Part shown: piece by piece, positions 24,011 through 32,300 of the stretch
How positions within the stretch are numbered: the first letter of the stretch is position 1
Layout: each line of letters begins with the position of its first letter
Assembly: GCA_964431965.1 (NCBI GenBank)
Contig: CAYSLU010000055.1
Span: forward strand, 1-35,669
Reading direction: 5' to 3'
Length of the DNA stretch: 35,669 nt
Origin: CAYSLU01 sp964431965
GTDB taxonomy: Bacteria > Verrucomicrobiota > Kiritimatiellia > CAIKKV01 > CAYSLU01
Made by a program: the position numbers and the translations under genes
Notes under the pieces: model-generated
Told to the model about the DNA's origin: nothing
Seen by the model: the letters and a program-made list of their open reading frames with translations, nothing else
Database searches by the model: none

Positions 24011-26212
24011 TCACATCAGCGACACGGCGTCGACATCGATCGACACCGCCACGCCGGCCGGCCACTTCATCTCCCGGACCACATCGCGCAGCGGCACCGT
24101 CACGGACCGAGCCGAGGGCGCACGGATGACGAGTTGGTACCGGTACAGACCATGCGCGCGAGCAAGGGGAGCCGGCGAAGGGCCGGCGAGAACCACGCCA
24201 GACGGAAGCTTCGGCGAGAGGCTCTTGGCCAGCGCATCCGCGGAGCTGGCGACGCGCTCCTCCGACTCCCCTCGGAAGGTGACGCACAGGAGGTGCGTAA
24301 ACGGGGGGTATTGCAGCTCCTTGCGGAACTCGAGCTCCTGATCGAAGAACCCCTCGAGGTCGAGACGCCGGGCCGCTTGTACAGCCGGGTGAAACGGCGT
24401 GTAGGTCTGGACGATCACGAGTCCGCTCACATCGCCGCGCCCGGCTCGCCCAGCCACCTGCGTCAGCAACTGGAACGTTCGCTCCGCCGCACGGAAGTCC
24501 GGCATATGCAGGCTGGAGTCGGCCCGGATGATGCCGATCAGCGTGACGTTCGGGAAGTGCAGCCCCTTGGCGATCATCTGAGTCCCGATCAGCACATCGA
24601 TCTTGCCGGTCCGGAAATCGCCCAGAATGTCGCGGTAGGCGTGCTTCCGAGTCGCGACGTCCGCATCGAGCCGCTGGATGCGCGCCTTCGGCAGCAGCGT
24701 CTGAAGAACTATTTCCACCCGCTGCGTGCCGGCCCCGGAAAACTTGAACGAGGGGTCCGCGCACCCGGGGCAGCGCGGCGGCACCGACAAAGCCTTCCCG
24801 CACGTGTGGCAGCGGAGCTGCTCGCCGTGGCGGTGGTACGTGTACGACACGCTGCACTGATCGCAGGCGGCCACGTACCCGCACTTCGGGCACACAAGCG
24901 ACGTCGCGTATCCACGCCGGTTCAGAAAGAGCATGGTCTGCTCGCCCCGCTCGATACGCGTGCGGATCGCCTCGATCAGATCCTTCGAAAAGATGCTGAC
25001 GCGGCCCGACTGCTCCGCCTCCGCCCGCATGTCCAGCACGCGCATGGCCGGCATTCGGCGATGGTCCACCCGGCTCGGCATCGCGGCCAAGGCATACTTC
25101 CCAATCTTCGCGTTCCAGTAGGACTCCAGAGACGGAGTCGCCGACCCCAGGAGCACCGCGCACCGCTCCATCCGTCCGCGCATCACGGCGACGTCGCGGG
25201 CGTTGTAACGAGGCACCTCCTCCTGCTTGTAGGTCGGCTCATGCTCCTCGTCCACGACGATCAGGCCGAGATCCCGGACGGGGGCGAAGACGGCAGACCG
25301 GGCTCCGATCACGATCCGGGCTTTCCCTCCGCGGATACGATGCCACTCGTCGTGCCGCTCGCCGTCCGACAGGTGGCTGTGCAGCACGGCGATGTCGCGG
25401 CCGAACCGGCCATGAAATCGCTCCACGGTCTGCGGCGTGAGCGCAATCTCGGGAACCAGCACAATGGCGCCGCGCCCCTGCTTCAGCGCATGGTCGATCG
25501 CCTGCAGGTACACTTCCGTCTTCCCGCTGCCCGTCACCCCGTACAGCAGGATGACCGGCGGCGCGCCGGTGTCCATCGACCGCGTGACCATCTCCAGCGC
25601 GGCCGCCTGCTGCGGCATGAGTTCGAGCGGGCCGGTCGGGATCCTCGTCACGTCACCGTACGGATCCCGCGCCTGGACTTCGGGCACGATGGCAACCAGC
25701 CCGCGGCGCTCCAAGGCCCGTATCGTCTCGGGCGTGGTGCGCAGCGTGCGCACCAGATCCGCCAGGAACATGCCGCCCGAACTCCGTACGAGCGCCAGAG
25801 CCTCAGCCTGCCGCCGGGCTGCCGCCGGCGCGTTCGCCTCACCCGAGCTCGAAACCGGAGTCACGAAGAGGCGAGCCAAGTGCCGGCTCTCGGCACGCCG
25901 GACGGCGCCGGGCAGGACCGTTCGCACGGCGCTCTCGATGGGGGCGCAGTAGTACTCGCTGATCCAGCGCGCCAGCGACAGGATGGCTTCAGTCAGGACC
26001 GGGCTTTCATCCAATACGCCCCGGATTGGCTTCAGCCGGTCGAACTCGGATCGGTCCGCCAGCCCGACCACATAGCCCTCGGTCTCACGGGGGCCGAACG
26101 GCACGCGCACCCGCATCCCGATCGCCACGCGGCGCTCCAACGCCGGGGGAATCGCGTAGTCAAACTCACGGTCCAGCGAGACATCGACCAGCACTTTGGC
26201 GATCAGCGACAC
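24011..26212 (-). CDS. priA: Primosomal protein N' (replication restart helicase PriA)
   Basis: A protein of about 733 residues with the PriA order. The N-terminal DNA-binding domain starts VSLIAKVLVDVSLDREFDYAIP. The helicase core has Walker A GVTGSGKTEVYLQAI and a DEEHE box. The zinc-binding cysteine cluster has four CxxC pairs (CPKCGYVAACDQC and CHTCGKALSVPPRCPGC). The C-terminal helicase lobe has QMIAKGLHFPNVTLIGI. GTG 26212 was chosen because GGGGG lies 8 nt upstream; the alternative GTG 26233 falls inside a 7-bp hairpin and lacks a ribosome binding site. PriA reloads the replisome at stalled forks. It converges on tonB with 10 bases between. Confidence 0.96.
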   Translation of the reverse strand: MSLIAKVLVDVSLDREFDYAIPPALERRVAIGMRVRVPFGPRETEGYVVGLADRSEFDRLKPIRGVLDESPVLTEAILSLARWISEYYCAPIESAVRTVLPGAVRRAESRHLARLFVTPVSSSGEANAPAAARRQAEALALVRSSGGMFLADLVRTLRTTPETIRALERRGLVAIVPEVQARDPYGDVTRIPTGPLELMPQQAAALEMVTRSMDTGAPPVILLYGVTGSGKTEVYLQAIDHALKQGRGAIVLVPEIALTPQTVERFHGRFGRDIAVLHSHLSDGERHDEWHRIRGGKARIVIGARSAVFAPVRDLGLIVVDEEHEPTYKQEEVPRYNARDVAVMRGRMERCAVLLGSATPSLESYWNAKIGKYALAAMPSRVDHRRMPAMRVLDMRAEAEQSGRVSIFSKDLIEAIRTRIERGEQTMLFLNRRGYATSLVCPKCGYVAACDQCSVSYTYHRHGEQLRCHTCGKALSVPPRCPGCADPSFKFSGAGTQRVEIVLQTLLPKARIQRLDADVATRKHAYRDILGDFRTGKIDVLIGTQMIAKGLHFPNVTLIGIIRADSSLHMPDFRAAERTFQLLTQVAGRAGRGDVSGLVIVQTYTPFHPAVQAARRLDLEGFFDQELEFRKELQYPPFTHLLCVTFRGESEERVASSADALAKSLSPKLPSGVVLAGPSPAPLARAHGLYRYQLVIRAPSARSVTVPLRDVVREMKWPAGVAVSIDVDAVSLM

Positions 26213-26224
26213 GCGGAGCCCCCT

Positions 26225-26242
26225 GCCGGGCACGCGCCCGGC
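26225..26242 (-). other. Hairpin in the priA leader
   Basis: GCCGGGC (26225-26231) and GCCCGGC (26236-26242) form a 7-bp stem with a 4-base loop, 13 bases upstream of the chosen priA start. It could be a weak regulatory structure or a secondary terminator. Confidence 0.4.
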
Positions 26243-26251
26243 TCAAATGCA

Positions 26252-26281
26252 AAGGCCGGGAAGTATGCACTTCCCGGCCTT
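26252..26281 (-). terminator. Rho-independent-type terminator of the prepilin-like gene
   Basis: AAGGCCGGGAAGT (26252-26264) pairs perfectly with ACTTCCCGGCCTT (26269-26281) around a 4-base loop, 23 bases after the prepilin stop. On the minus strand the stem ends in CCTTT; the U-run is short but the stem is strong. Confidence 0.75.
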
Positions 26282-26304
26282 CGCCGCCCCATATGGCAGT
26301 CGGA

Positions 26305-26865
26305 TCAATAGTCCTTGATCGGCGGGTTGCTCTTGATGTCCCAGAGCGAGTTGCTGAAGTCGGGAACGTTGTACCACTTGACGTATCCGCCGACAAACAG
26401 GATGTTCCCGCCCGACGCATCATGGTTCAAGCCGAATATCGGCAACGCCGCAGTTACGTTCGACATCTTATCGCATGCCTGCAGATGGTCCGCTCGGGTG
26501 GACTCCGACAGCCCCGCGTAGTACGAATAGGAACAACTGCCCGCATTCAGGTTCGACACGCTGCCGGCTGGCGTTGTCGTCTGATCGCTCGGGCAGACGA
26601 AGAGCTCCGTGTCCGAGATATACTGCCCGGCCAACTCCGAGAGGTGGTTGGTCGGGAACTTCTCGCGGTGGTCGGCCGAGTAGATGTGCATGGCCAGACC
26701 GATCTGCTTCAGGTTGTTCAGGCAGTCGATGCGCCGCGCCTTTTCGCGGGCCAGATTCACGGCCGGCAGCAGCAGTCCAGCCAGAATGGCGATAATCGCG
26801 ATTACCACGAGCAACTCAATCAGCGTGAACCCCTTCGCGCGGAACCGGCGACACATCCTGCTCAT
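26305..26865 (-). CDS. Prepilin-like protein (type II secretion/type IV pilin N-terminus, H-X9-DG-type C-terminus)
   Basis: A 186-residue protein. After a short basic leader comes the prepilin cleavage site: Gly12, then FTLIELLVVIAIIAILAGLLLPAV with Glu at +5. This hydrophobic helix anchors the pseudopilin and is processed by a PilD-type peptidase. The C-terminal HDASGGNILFVGGYVKW resembles the H-X9-DG motif of the large DUF1559-like families of Planctomycetes and Lentisphaerae, but Asp is replaced by Val. GGGAG lies 7 nt before ATG 26865; in-frame ATG 26883 is less suitable. It stands alone with its own promoter and terminator. Its exact role (surface pseudopilin or exported structural protein) is unknown. 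Confidence 0.88.
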   Translation of the reverse strand: MSRMCRRFRAKGFTLIELLVVIAIIAILAGLLLPAVNLAREKARRIDCLNNLKQIGLAMHIYSADHREKFPTNHLSELAGQYISDTELFVCPSDQTTTPAGSVSNLNAGSCSYSYYAGLSESTRADHLQACDKMSNVTAALPIFGLNHDASGGNILFVGGYVKWYNVPDFSNSLWDIKSNPPIKDY

Positions 26866-26926
26866 AGATCGACTCCCTTCCATATGGACTGACTACGCGG
26901 GCCTAAATCGTTTTACGAACACTTCA

Positions 26927-26956
26927 TAATTACACCCAACGCATCCAGACGGTCAA
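26927..26956 (-). promoter_or_regulatory. Putative promoter of the prepilin-like gene
   Basis: On the minus strand, TTGACC (26956-26951), an 18-base spacer and TAATTA (26932-26927) lie about 60 bases before ATG 26865. The region is clearly AT-rich compared with its surroundings. Confidence 0.55.
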
Positions 26957-26973
26957 CACCTTTGTCCCTGATT

Positions 26974-27885
26974 TCATCGTTTCATTGATTCGCATGCGAT
27001 TTCGGCGGACAGAACATGCGACTCCCCCGGGCCGAGCCGCACCTCGTCGCCCGCCGCGTTCGCCGATTCGACGCAGATCATCTCGGGATACTCGTCATTC
27101 CCGAAGTCTGGCATGAGCTTGGACTTCTCGATCCACGGGTTCCACACCACCGTCGTGCGACTGCCCTGCTTGTCGATGCGAATCCGGCGCTTCCAGACCG
27201 GGTCCTCGACCACGCAGGAATCCGTCGAATCCAGATATACGCGATCGGTCTCGTCGGACACCGTGATGGGGCCGACCTGTTGCCGTCGAACCGACCCGCC
27301 GCCGACCGTATCGATGTACTCCCTCCCGTCAAGTCCGTGTACCGTCGCCTGACGCACATCACCGACGGCGAGATACGTGTGAAGCGCGGCCGTGCACACC
27401 GCCACCCCCTCCCCGGCATGCGACATGCCCAGGGACACGCGCAGGCGGCGGCCGACCGACACGTCGAGGACCAACCGGAATCGGTGATGCCAAAGCTCAC
27501 GGGTCTGCGCGTCGTCTTCGAACACCATTCGAAGCTCGATCTCTCCGCTCGCCGTTACGCCGCTTCCCGCCACGCGCCAGTCGCGGATCCGGGCGAAGCC
27601 ATGGAAGGGACGAGCGCTATCCTGAGGATGGCTGCCGAACCACGGCCAGCACACCGGGACTCCGCCACGGATCGGCTTGCCTGGCTCATACCGGGCCTGC
27701 CGACTCAGCCAGAGAACCGGCAGATGTCCAGCCGGCCGATAGGACAGGACGTGCGCCCCGTGCAGTGCGATGTCAGCGGAGCCCAACGGGGAACGAATTG
27801 ACGCCACGGGAAGCCCGCCGGGCCCGTCGATAAAGTCCAGTCGGTCCGGTATTCCGAAGGCGCGTCGAAGCGGATCCAGCGTCAT
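26974..27885 (-). CDS. D-hexose-6-phosphate mutarotase (YeaD-like aldose epimerase)
   Basis: A 303-residue beta-sandwich protein that interconverts the alpha and beta anomers of hexose-6-phosphates. Family marks are IALHGAHVLSYRP, IRGGVPVCWPWFGSHP, FHGFARIRDW with a catalytic His candidate, CTAALHTYLAVGD with a second His, and VVWNPWIEKSKLMPDFG followed by EMICVESANA near the C-terminus. ATG 27885 follows the lipoprotein stop by 17 bases, so they are probably co-transcribed. Its ribosome binding site is weak. The length fits the YeaD family (about 290-300). Confidence 0.9.
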   Translation of the reverse strand: MTLDPLRRAFGIPDRLDFIDGPGGLPVASIRSPLGSADIALHGAHVLSYRPAGHLPVLWLSRQARYEPGKPIRGGVPVCWPWFGSHPQDSARPFHGFARIRDWRVAGSGVTASGEIELRMVFEDDAQTRELWHHRFRLVLDVSVGRRLRVSLGMSHAGEGVAVCTAALHTYLAVGDVRQATVHGLDGREYIDTVGGGSVRRQQVGPITVSDETDRVYLDSTDSCVVEDPVWKRRIRIDKQGSRTTVVWNPWIEKSKLMPDFGNDEYPEMICVESANAAGDEVRLGPGESHVLSAEIACESMKR

Positions 27886-27902
27886 GCAGGATTGCCTGAT
27901 GG

Positions 27903-28298
27903 CTAGAGGCGCTTGGCCGTCCACTTGCCGCCCGTGCGGGTGCCCGGAACCTGCCACTCGCCGACAGCGGATCCGCCCGTCACGTCTGCCCGGACGAACA
28001 GGATCTGAGTCCCATCTGTCGCTACCAGGTGGAAGGTGAGCTCGTTGCTGTTGATCGAGCCATCGACCGTCCCGCTCTTGCCCGGCGTTCCGGCTATCCG
28101 GAACGTGCCCTTCACATCGTTGTCGACCTGAACGAACGTCACCGTGCCGCTGGTGCCCGCGTTATCCGACCACTTCCATGTGCCGTTCACGTCCACTGGA
28201 GGATACGGATCATGGTCGTCCCCCTCGCAGCCCGCCGTCAGGAACGCGATCGTCGGGCACAAAACCATCACTGCCAGGGCCAGCCAGTTGCGCTTCAT
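27903..28298 (-). CDS. Small lipoprotein of unknown function
   Basis: A 131-residue protein with a lipoprotein signal peptide. The basic MKRNW start is followed by a hydrophobic run and the lipobox LTAGC, with Cys24 predicted to be lipidated. The mature part is a beta-rich domain of the kind seen in small secreted lipocalin-like or immunoglobulin-like proteins: VNGTWKWSDNAGTSGTVTF, VKGTFRIAGTPGKSGTVDG and LTFHLVATDGTQILF. No motif gives a function. It has its own promoter and precedes the mutarotase gene. Confidence 0.8.
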   Translation of the reverse strand: MKRNWLALAVMVLCPTIAFLTAGCEGDDHDPYPPVDVNGTWKWSDNAGTSGTVTFVQVDNDVKGTFRIAGTPGKSGTVDGSINSNELTFHLVATDGTQILFVRADVTGGSAVGEWQVPGTRTGGKWTAKRL

Positions 28299-28354
28299 TT
28301 CGTCAATCCTCCCTCGTCGAAACCGGTGCGTGATGCCTCAACTCAACGTGCAGC

Positions 28355-28383
28355 TATATACACTTTCACCCGCGGGTTTTGAA
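28355..28383 (-). promoter_or_regulatory. Putative sigma70-type promoter of the lipoprotein-mutarotase pair
   Basis: On the minus strand, TTCAAA (28383-28378), a 17-base spacer and TATATA (28360-28355) lie about 55 bases before ATG 28298. Confidence 0.6.
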
Positions 28384-28407
28384 CAGATATTTTCCCAGCC
28401 CCGAACG

Positions 28408-29478
28408 TCAGAGGATGAGCATGGCATCACCGTAGCTGTAAAACCGATAGCCGAGCGCCACGGCTTCGCGATAGGCGCGCAGGATCAAGTCGCTGCCGGC
28501 CAGCGTGCACACCATGACCAGCGGGGTCGACATCGGCAGATGGAAATTGGTCAGCATGGCGTCTATGGCCCGGAACCGGTAAGGCGGGCGGATAAAGATC
28601 GAGGTCCGGCCGGCGCACGGCGCGATCGATCCGTCTGGCCCCGCCACGGTCTCCAGCACACGGACGCAGGTGGTTCCGACGGCCACGACCCGGCCGCTCG
28701 CCGCACGGGCGTCCGCGATCCGGTGCGCCGCCTCCGCAGAGACCGAGTAGCGCTCCGCCTCCATCACGTGCCCGTCCAAGTCCGCCGCCTCGATGGGCTT
28801 GAAGGTTCCCAGTCCGACGTGCAGAGTGATCTCAGACCGACCGACGCCGGCCTGATCCAGCCGCGCCAGCAGCTCCGGAGTGAAATGCAGCCCCGCCGTC
28901 GGCGCGGCAATGGCGCCCGGCTCCCGGGCATACACGGTCTGGTATCGAATCCGGTCGGCCCGGATCGCCTCGTCCGCCGCGCCTCCGGCCGCATCCGGAG
29001 CGCGATAGCCGCGCTGGATGTACGGCGGAAGGGGCGGTTGACCGTGCTCGTCCAGCACCTCCAGCAACGGCCGATCACATTCCATCCGCAGCCAGACTCG
29101 CGCCCCCTCGCCGACGCGCTCGACGGTTGCCCGCACGTGCCCGCCCGCCAGAGTCACCCGACTCCCTGCCGCGGGACGGCGCGAGCACCGGGCCAGCGCC
29201 TCCCAAAGCCCCGGCTCGTGCTCCTCGATCAGCAACACCTCGACCTTTCCGCCGCTGGCATCCTTTCGCCCGAACACCCGAGCGGGGATGACCCGGGTGT
29301 TGTTGACGACCAGCACATCGTCACGGCACAGATACTCCGGCAGGTCCGAAACCCGGCGATGATCGAGGCGTCCGGAGCCCCGGTGCACGACCAGCATCCT
29401 GGCCGAAGCGCGCTCTCCGGCCGGCTGCTGGGCGATCAGCTCCCGGGGCAGTTCGTAGTCGAAATCGGCGGTCTGCAT
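28408..29478 (-). CDS. queA: S-adenosylmethionine:tRNA ribosyltransferase-isomerase
   Basis: A 356-residue enzyme that adds the epoxycyclopentanediol group from SAM to 7-aminomethyl-7-deazaguanine in tRNA, giving epoxyqueuosine. Family marks are FDYELPRELIAQQP at the N-terminus, DVLVVNNTRVIPARVFGRK, TAGLHFTPELL, and TNFHLPMSTPLVMV near the C-terminus, followed by GYRFYSYGDAMLIL. ATG 29478 follows GGAG at 4 nt; an ATG at 29523 adds residues not found in the family. It lies 34 bases after yjbQ. Other queuosine genes are not in the window. Confidence 0.97.
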   Translation of the reverse strand: MQTADFDYELPRELIAQQPAGERASARMLVVHRGSGRLDHRRVSDLPEYLCRDDVLVVNNTRVIPARVFGRKDASGGKVEVLLIEEHEPGLWEALARCSRRPAAGSRVTLAGGHVRATVERVGEGARVWLRMECDRPLLEVLDEHGQPPLPPYIQRGYRAPDAAGGAADEAIRADRIRYQTVYAREPGAIAAPTAGLHFTPELLARLDQAGVGRSEITLHVGLGTFKPIEAADLDGHVMEAERYSVSAEAAHRIADARAASGRVVAVGTTCVRVLETVAGPDGSIAPCAGRTSIFIRPPYRFRAIDAMLTNFHLPMSTPLVMVCTLAGSDLILRAYREAVALGYRFYSYGDAMLIL

Positions 29479-29512
29479 GGCGCTCCATTGTCCGGCAGGG
29501 CGGCGAACGACG

Positions 29513-29929
29513 TCAGTCTCCAATGATCTTCACCAGCACCCGCTTCTTCCGGCGTCCGTCGAACTCGCCGTAGAAGATCTGCTCCCACGGGCCGAAATCC
29601 AGCCGCCCATCCGTCACGGCCACAACCACCTCACGGCCCATGACGCTGCGCTTCAGATGGGCGTCGGCATTGTCCTCGCAGCCGTTATGCGCATACTGCG
29701 AATGAGGCTTTTCGGGTGCCAGCTTCTCCAGCCACTTCTCGAGATCGGCGTGCAAGCCGGACTCGTTGTCGTTGATGAACACGCTGGCCGTGATGTGCAT
29801 GGCGTTGACCAGCACCAACCCCTCCCGAACACCGCTCCGGACCAGACACGCCTCAACGTCACCCGTGATGTTGCGGAATCCGCGACGGGCAGGAATTTCC
29901 AGCAAGAGCTCCTCGCGAAACGACTTCAT
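29513..29929 (-). CDS. yjbQ: YjbQ/UPF0047 family protein
   Basis: A 138-residue protein of the conserved UPF0047 family. Recognisable features are VLVNAMHITASVFINDNESG, CEDNADAHLKRSVMG and GRLDFGPWEQIFYGEFDGRRKKRVLVKIIG at the end. E. coli YjbQ has weak thiamin-phosphate synthase activity in vitro; the true role is unsettled. ATG 29929 has a GGGG-rich site about 9 nt upstream. The gene precedes queA in the same direction and is divergent from the lytic transglycosylase. Confidence 0.95.
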   Translation of the reverse strand: MKSFREELLLEIPARRGFRNITGDVEACLVRSGVREGLVLVNAMHITASVFINDNESGLHADLEKWLEKLAPEKPHSQYAHNGCEDNADAHLKRSVMGREVVVAVTDGRLDFGPWEQIFYGEFDGRRKKRVLVKIIGD

Positions 29930-30013
29930 CGGATATCCCCCCGCTTCCGCGCGCGCGGCGCTCGCGTCGCCGGTCTTGGCATGTCCGGCCGGGGTCGCTA
30001 CGATGCGCGGGAA

Positions 30014-30565
30014 ATGTCCACTCCTCTTCGGCACTTGGCCCGGCGAATTATATGGGGTGCTGCCGCCGCCGCAATCCTTTTGGCCGGGCTGGCGGGGGGC
30101 GCCCGGTGGTATCAGTTTCACCGGTTTGACGGCCTGATCGAGTCGACAGCTCGCGCCGCGGGTCTGCCTCCCCGCCTGGTCCGCTCCGTCGTCTGGAGGG
30201 AGAGCCGCTTCGACCCCCGGCGCGTCGGCCGGGCCGGCGAGATCGGCCTGATGCAAGTGACCCCTGCCGCGGCCGGGGAGTGGGCCAAGTCGCGCGGTTC
30301 GGCCCACGTGCCCCATGCCGACCTGTTCGATCCCGCCACCAACGTCGCGGCCGGTTGCTGGTACCTGGCCCGGGCGATGCGCCGCTGGTCCGCGAAGGCA
30401 GACCCCGTCCCCTACGCGCTGGCCGAGTACAACGCCGGGCGCTCGAACGCGCTTCGTTGGTCGAGCGGGGACGAGGGCGAAGCCGACCGGTTCCGCGGCG
30501 CCATCACCTACCCGTCCACGAGGCGCTACATCTCCGACATCGTCACGCGCTTTCGCGGGCCGTGA
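30014..30565 (+). CDS. Soluble lytic murein transglycosylase-like protein
   Basis: A 183-residue protein with an N-terminal membrane anchor or uncleaved signal (about residues 12-30) and one SLT domain. WRESRFDP contains catalytic Glu63, GEIGLMQVTP is the second SLT block and ALAEYNAGRSNAL the third. It cleaves the MurNAc-GlcNAc bond of peptidoglycan to give 1,6-anhydro ends. ATG 30014 was chosen because it starts just before the membrane segment; an in-frame ATG at 29981 is possible. Its last 23 bases overlap the msbA 3' end on the other strand. Confidence 0.92.
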   Translation: MSTPLRHLARRIIWGAAAAAILLAGLAGGARWYQFHRFDGLIESTARAAGLPPRLVRSVVWRESRFDPRRVGRAGEIGLMQVTPAAAGEWAKSRGSAHVPHADLFDPATNVAAGCWYLARAMRRWSAKADPVPYALAEYNAGRSNALRWSSGDEGEADRFRGAITYPSTRRYISDIVTRFRGP

Positions 30566-32300
30566 CGAACTGGATCTCGTAGAGCCGCCGATAGACGCCG
30601 TCGCGATCCATCAGCTCCGCGTGTGTTCCCTGCTCCGCGACCTGCCCGCCGGCCAGCACCAGGATGACGTCGCTTGTGATGACCGTCGAGAGCCGGTGCG
30701 AGATCACGAACACCGTCCGCCCCTCGGCCAGCTCGTCGAGCGCCGCCTGCACGATCCGCTCTGACTGCGCGTCCAGCGCGCTCGTGGCCTCGTCAAGGAT
30801 CAGGATCGGCGGGTTCCGGAGCATCGCGCGGGCAATGGCCAACCGCTGGCGCTGCCCGCCCGACATGCGCACGCCGTGCTCCCCGATGACGGTGTCGTAC
30901 CCCTGCGGCATCTCCCGGATAAACTCGTCGGCGTGGGCGCCCACGGCGGCGCTCCGGATCTCCTCCGGCCGCACCCCCCCCGCCCCGTACGCGATGTTGT
31001 TCGCCACCGTGTCGTTGAACAGGATCGTATCCTGCGTGACCATGCCGATCTGCCTCCGCAGGGATTCCACCGTGTAGTCCCGCAGGTCCCGCCCGTTCAC
31101 GCGAATCGCGCCGGCTGTCACATCGGCGAAGCGCGGGATCAGGTTGACCAGCGTGGTCTTGCCGCTTCCCGATCCGCCGACGATCGCCACCCGCGTGCCT
31201 GCGCCGACCGAGAACGACAGGTCGGTGAGCACCGGCGCCGACTCGTAGGCAAACCCGACGCGGTCGAACTCGACCGACTGGATCGGCCCCCGGAACGCGA
31301 CCGCGCCGGGGCGGTTGCGCACATCGACCTCCCGGTCCAGCAGCTCGAAGATCCGGTCCGCCGCCGCCGAGCTCTCCTGAATCAGCAGGTGAACATTGCT
31401 CAGCTTCTTGATCGGCTCGTACATCATGAAGAGCGCCGTCGCGTAGGCGGCGAACTGGGAGAACTCCATCCGGGACCGGCCCGCGTAGATCAGCACGGCG
31501 GAGATGCCCACGCACGCGATCAGGACGATGATGGGCTCCACGCCGGACCGCGCGCGGGTGACCCGCATGACCCGGCTGAAGAAGGTTCGGTTCTGGGCGC
31601 GAAACCGCTCCTCCTCGTAGTCTTCCATGCCGAACGCCTTGACGATGCGGATGCCGGTGATGGCCTCCTGAAGGATGGACGTCAGGTCAGCCACCCGCTC
31701 CTGCCCCTGCCGCGCGTAGCGGCGGATTCGGCCGCCGAATAGCCGGATCGGGATGATGCACATCGGAACCAGCACGATGCTCATGAGCGATAGCCGCCAG
31801 TCGAGCACGAACAGCGACACCGCCATGATCACGAGCGTGAACGGCTCCTTCACGATGTCCGCGATCACCGTGGAGACGGCCCGCTCGATGAGCATGGTGT
31901 CGTTCGTGACCCGCGCGATGAGTTCGCCGGTCCGGCTTCCCGAGAAGAAGGACACCGAGAGCCGCAGGAGATGGCGGAAACTCTCGTTCCGGATATCCAT
32001 CACCACGCGGCTGCCGACCCACCGGATGAGGTACTTGCTCGCGAAGTCGCTCAGGCCCCGGATGGCGCCGAGGAACGGGAACAGGAGGGAGACGAGGACA
32101 ATCACCCGCAGCGGGGCGCCGGCTGGGTCGAAGATGTTCTTGAGGCCGCCGCGCACGGCCCACACCAAGCCGCCCTGAGAGGCGGCATACAGGATGCCGG
32201 CCGCCACGGCGCCCGCCAGCCGCGTCATGTGCGGACGGCTGTAGCGGACCAGCCGGGCATAGGTCCGCCACTCATCCCGCATGGCGGGTGGCCGGCTCAT
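30543..32300 (-). CDS. msbA: MsbA-type ABC exporter (lipid A/lipid flippase family)
   Basis: A 585-residue half-transporter with an N-terminal six-helix membrane domain (to about residue 330) and a C-terminal ATPase. Walker A is VGGSGSGKTTLVNLIPRF, the Q-loop VTQDTILFNDTVANNI, the signature MSGGQRQRLAIARAML and Walker B ILILDEATSALD; the H-loop is VISHRLST. It probably acts as a homodimer in the inner membrane to flip lipid A or a related lipid. ATG 32300 overlaps the trxB stop (ATGA), so expression is coupled. The length is typical for MsbA. Confidence 0.9.
   Translation of the reverse strand: MSRPPAMRDEWRTYARLVRYSRPHMTRLAGAVAAGILYAASQGGLVWAVRGGLKNIFDPAGAPLRVIVLVSLLFPFLGAIRGLSDFASKYLIRWVGSRVVMDIRNESFRHLLRLSVSFFSGSRTGELIARVTNDTMLIERAVSTVIADIVKEPFTLVIMAVSLFVLDWRLSLMSIVLVPMCIIPIRLFGGRIRRYARQGQERVADLTSILQEAITGIRIVKAFGMEDYEEERFRAQNRTFFSRVMRVTRARSGVEPIIVLIACVGISAVLIYAGRSRMEFSQFAAYATALFMMYEPIKKLSNVHLLIQESSAAADRIFELLDREVDVRNRPGAVAFRGPIQSVEFDRVGFAYESAPVLTDLSFSVGAGTRVAIVGGSGSGKTTLVNLIPRFADVTAGAIRVNGRDLRDYTVESLRRQIGMVTQDTILFNDTVANNIAYGAGGVRPEEIRSAAVGAHADEFIREMPQGYDTVIGEHGVRMSGGQRQRLAIARAMLRNPPILILDEATSALDAQSERIVQAALDELAEGRTVFVISHRLSTVITSDVILVLAGGQVAEQGTHAELMDRDGVYRRLYEIQFVTARESA

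Noticed and set aside
24134..26311. Plus-strand open frame of about 725 codons opposite priA
   Set aside because: It is antisense to a clear PriA with all its motifs and shows no domain of its own.
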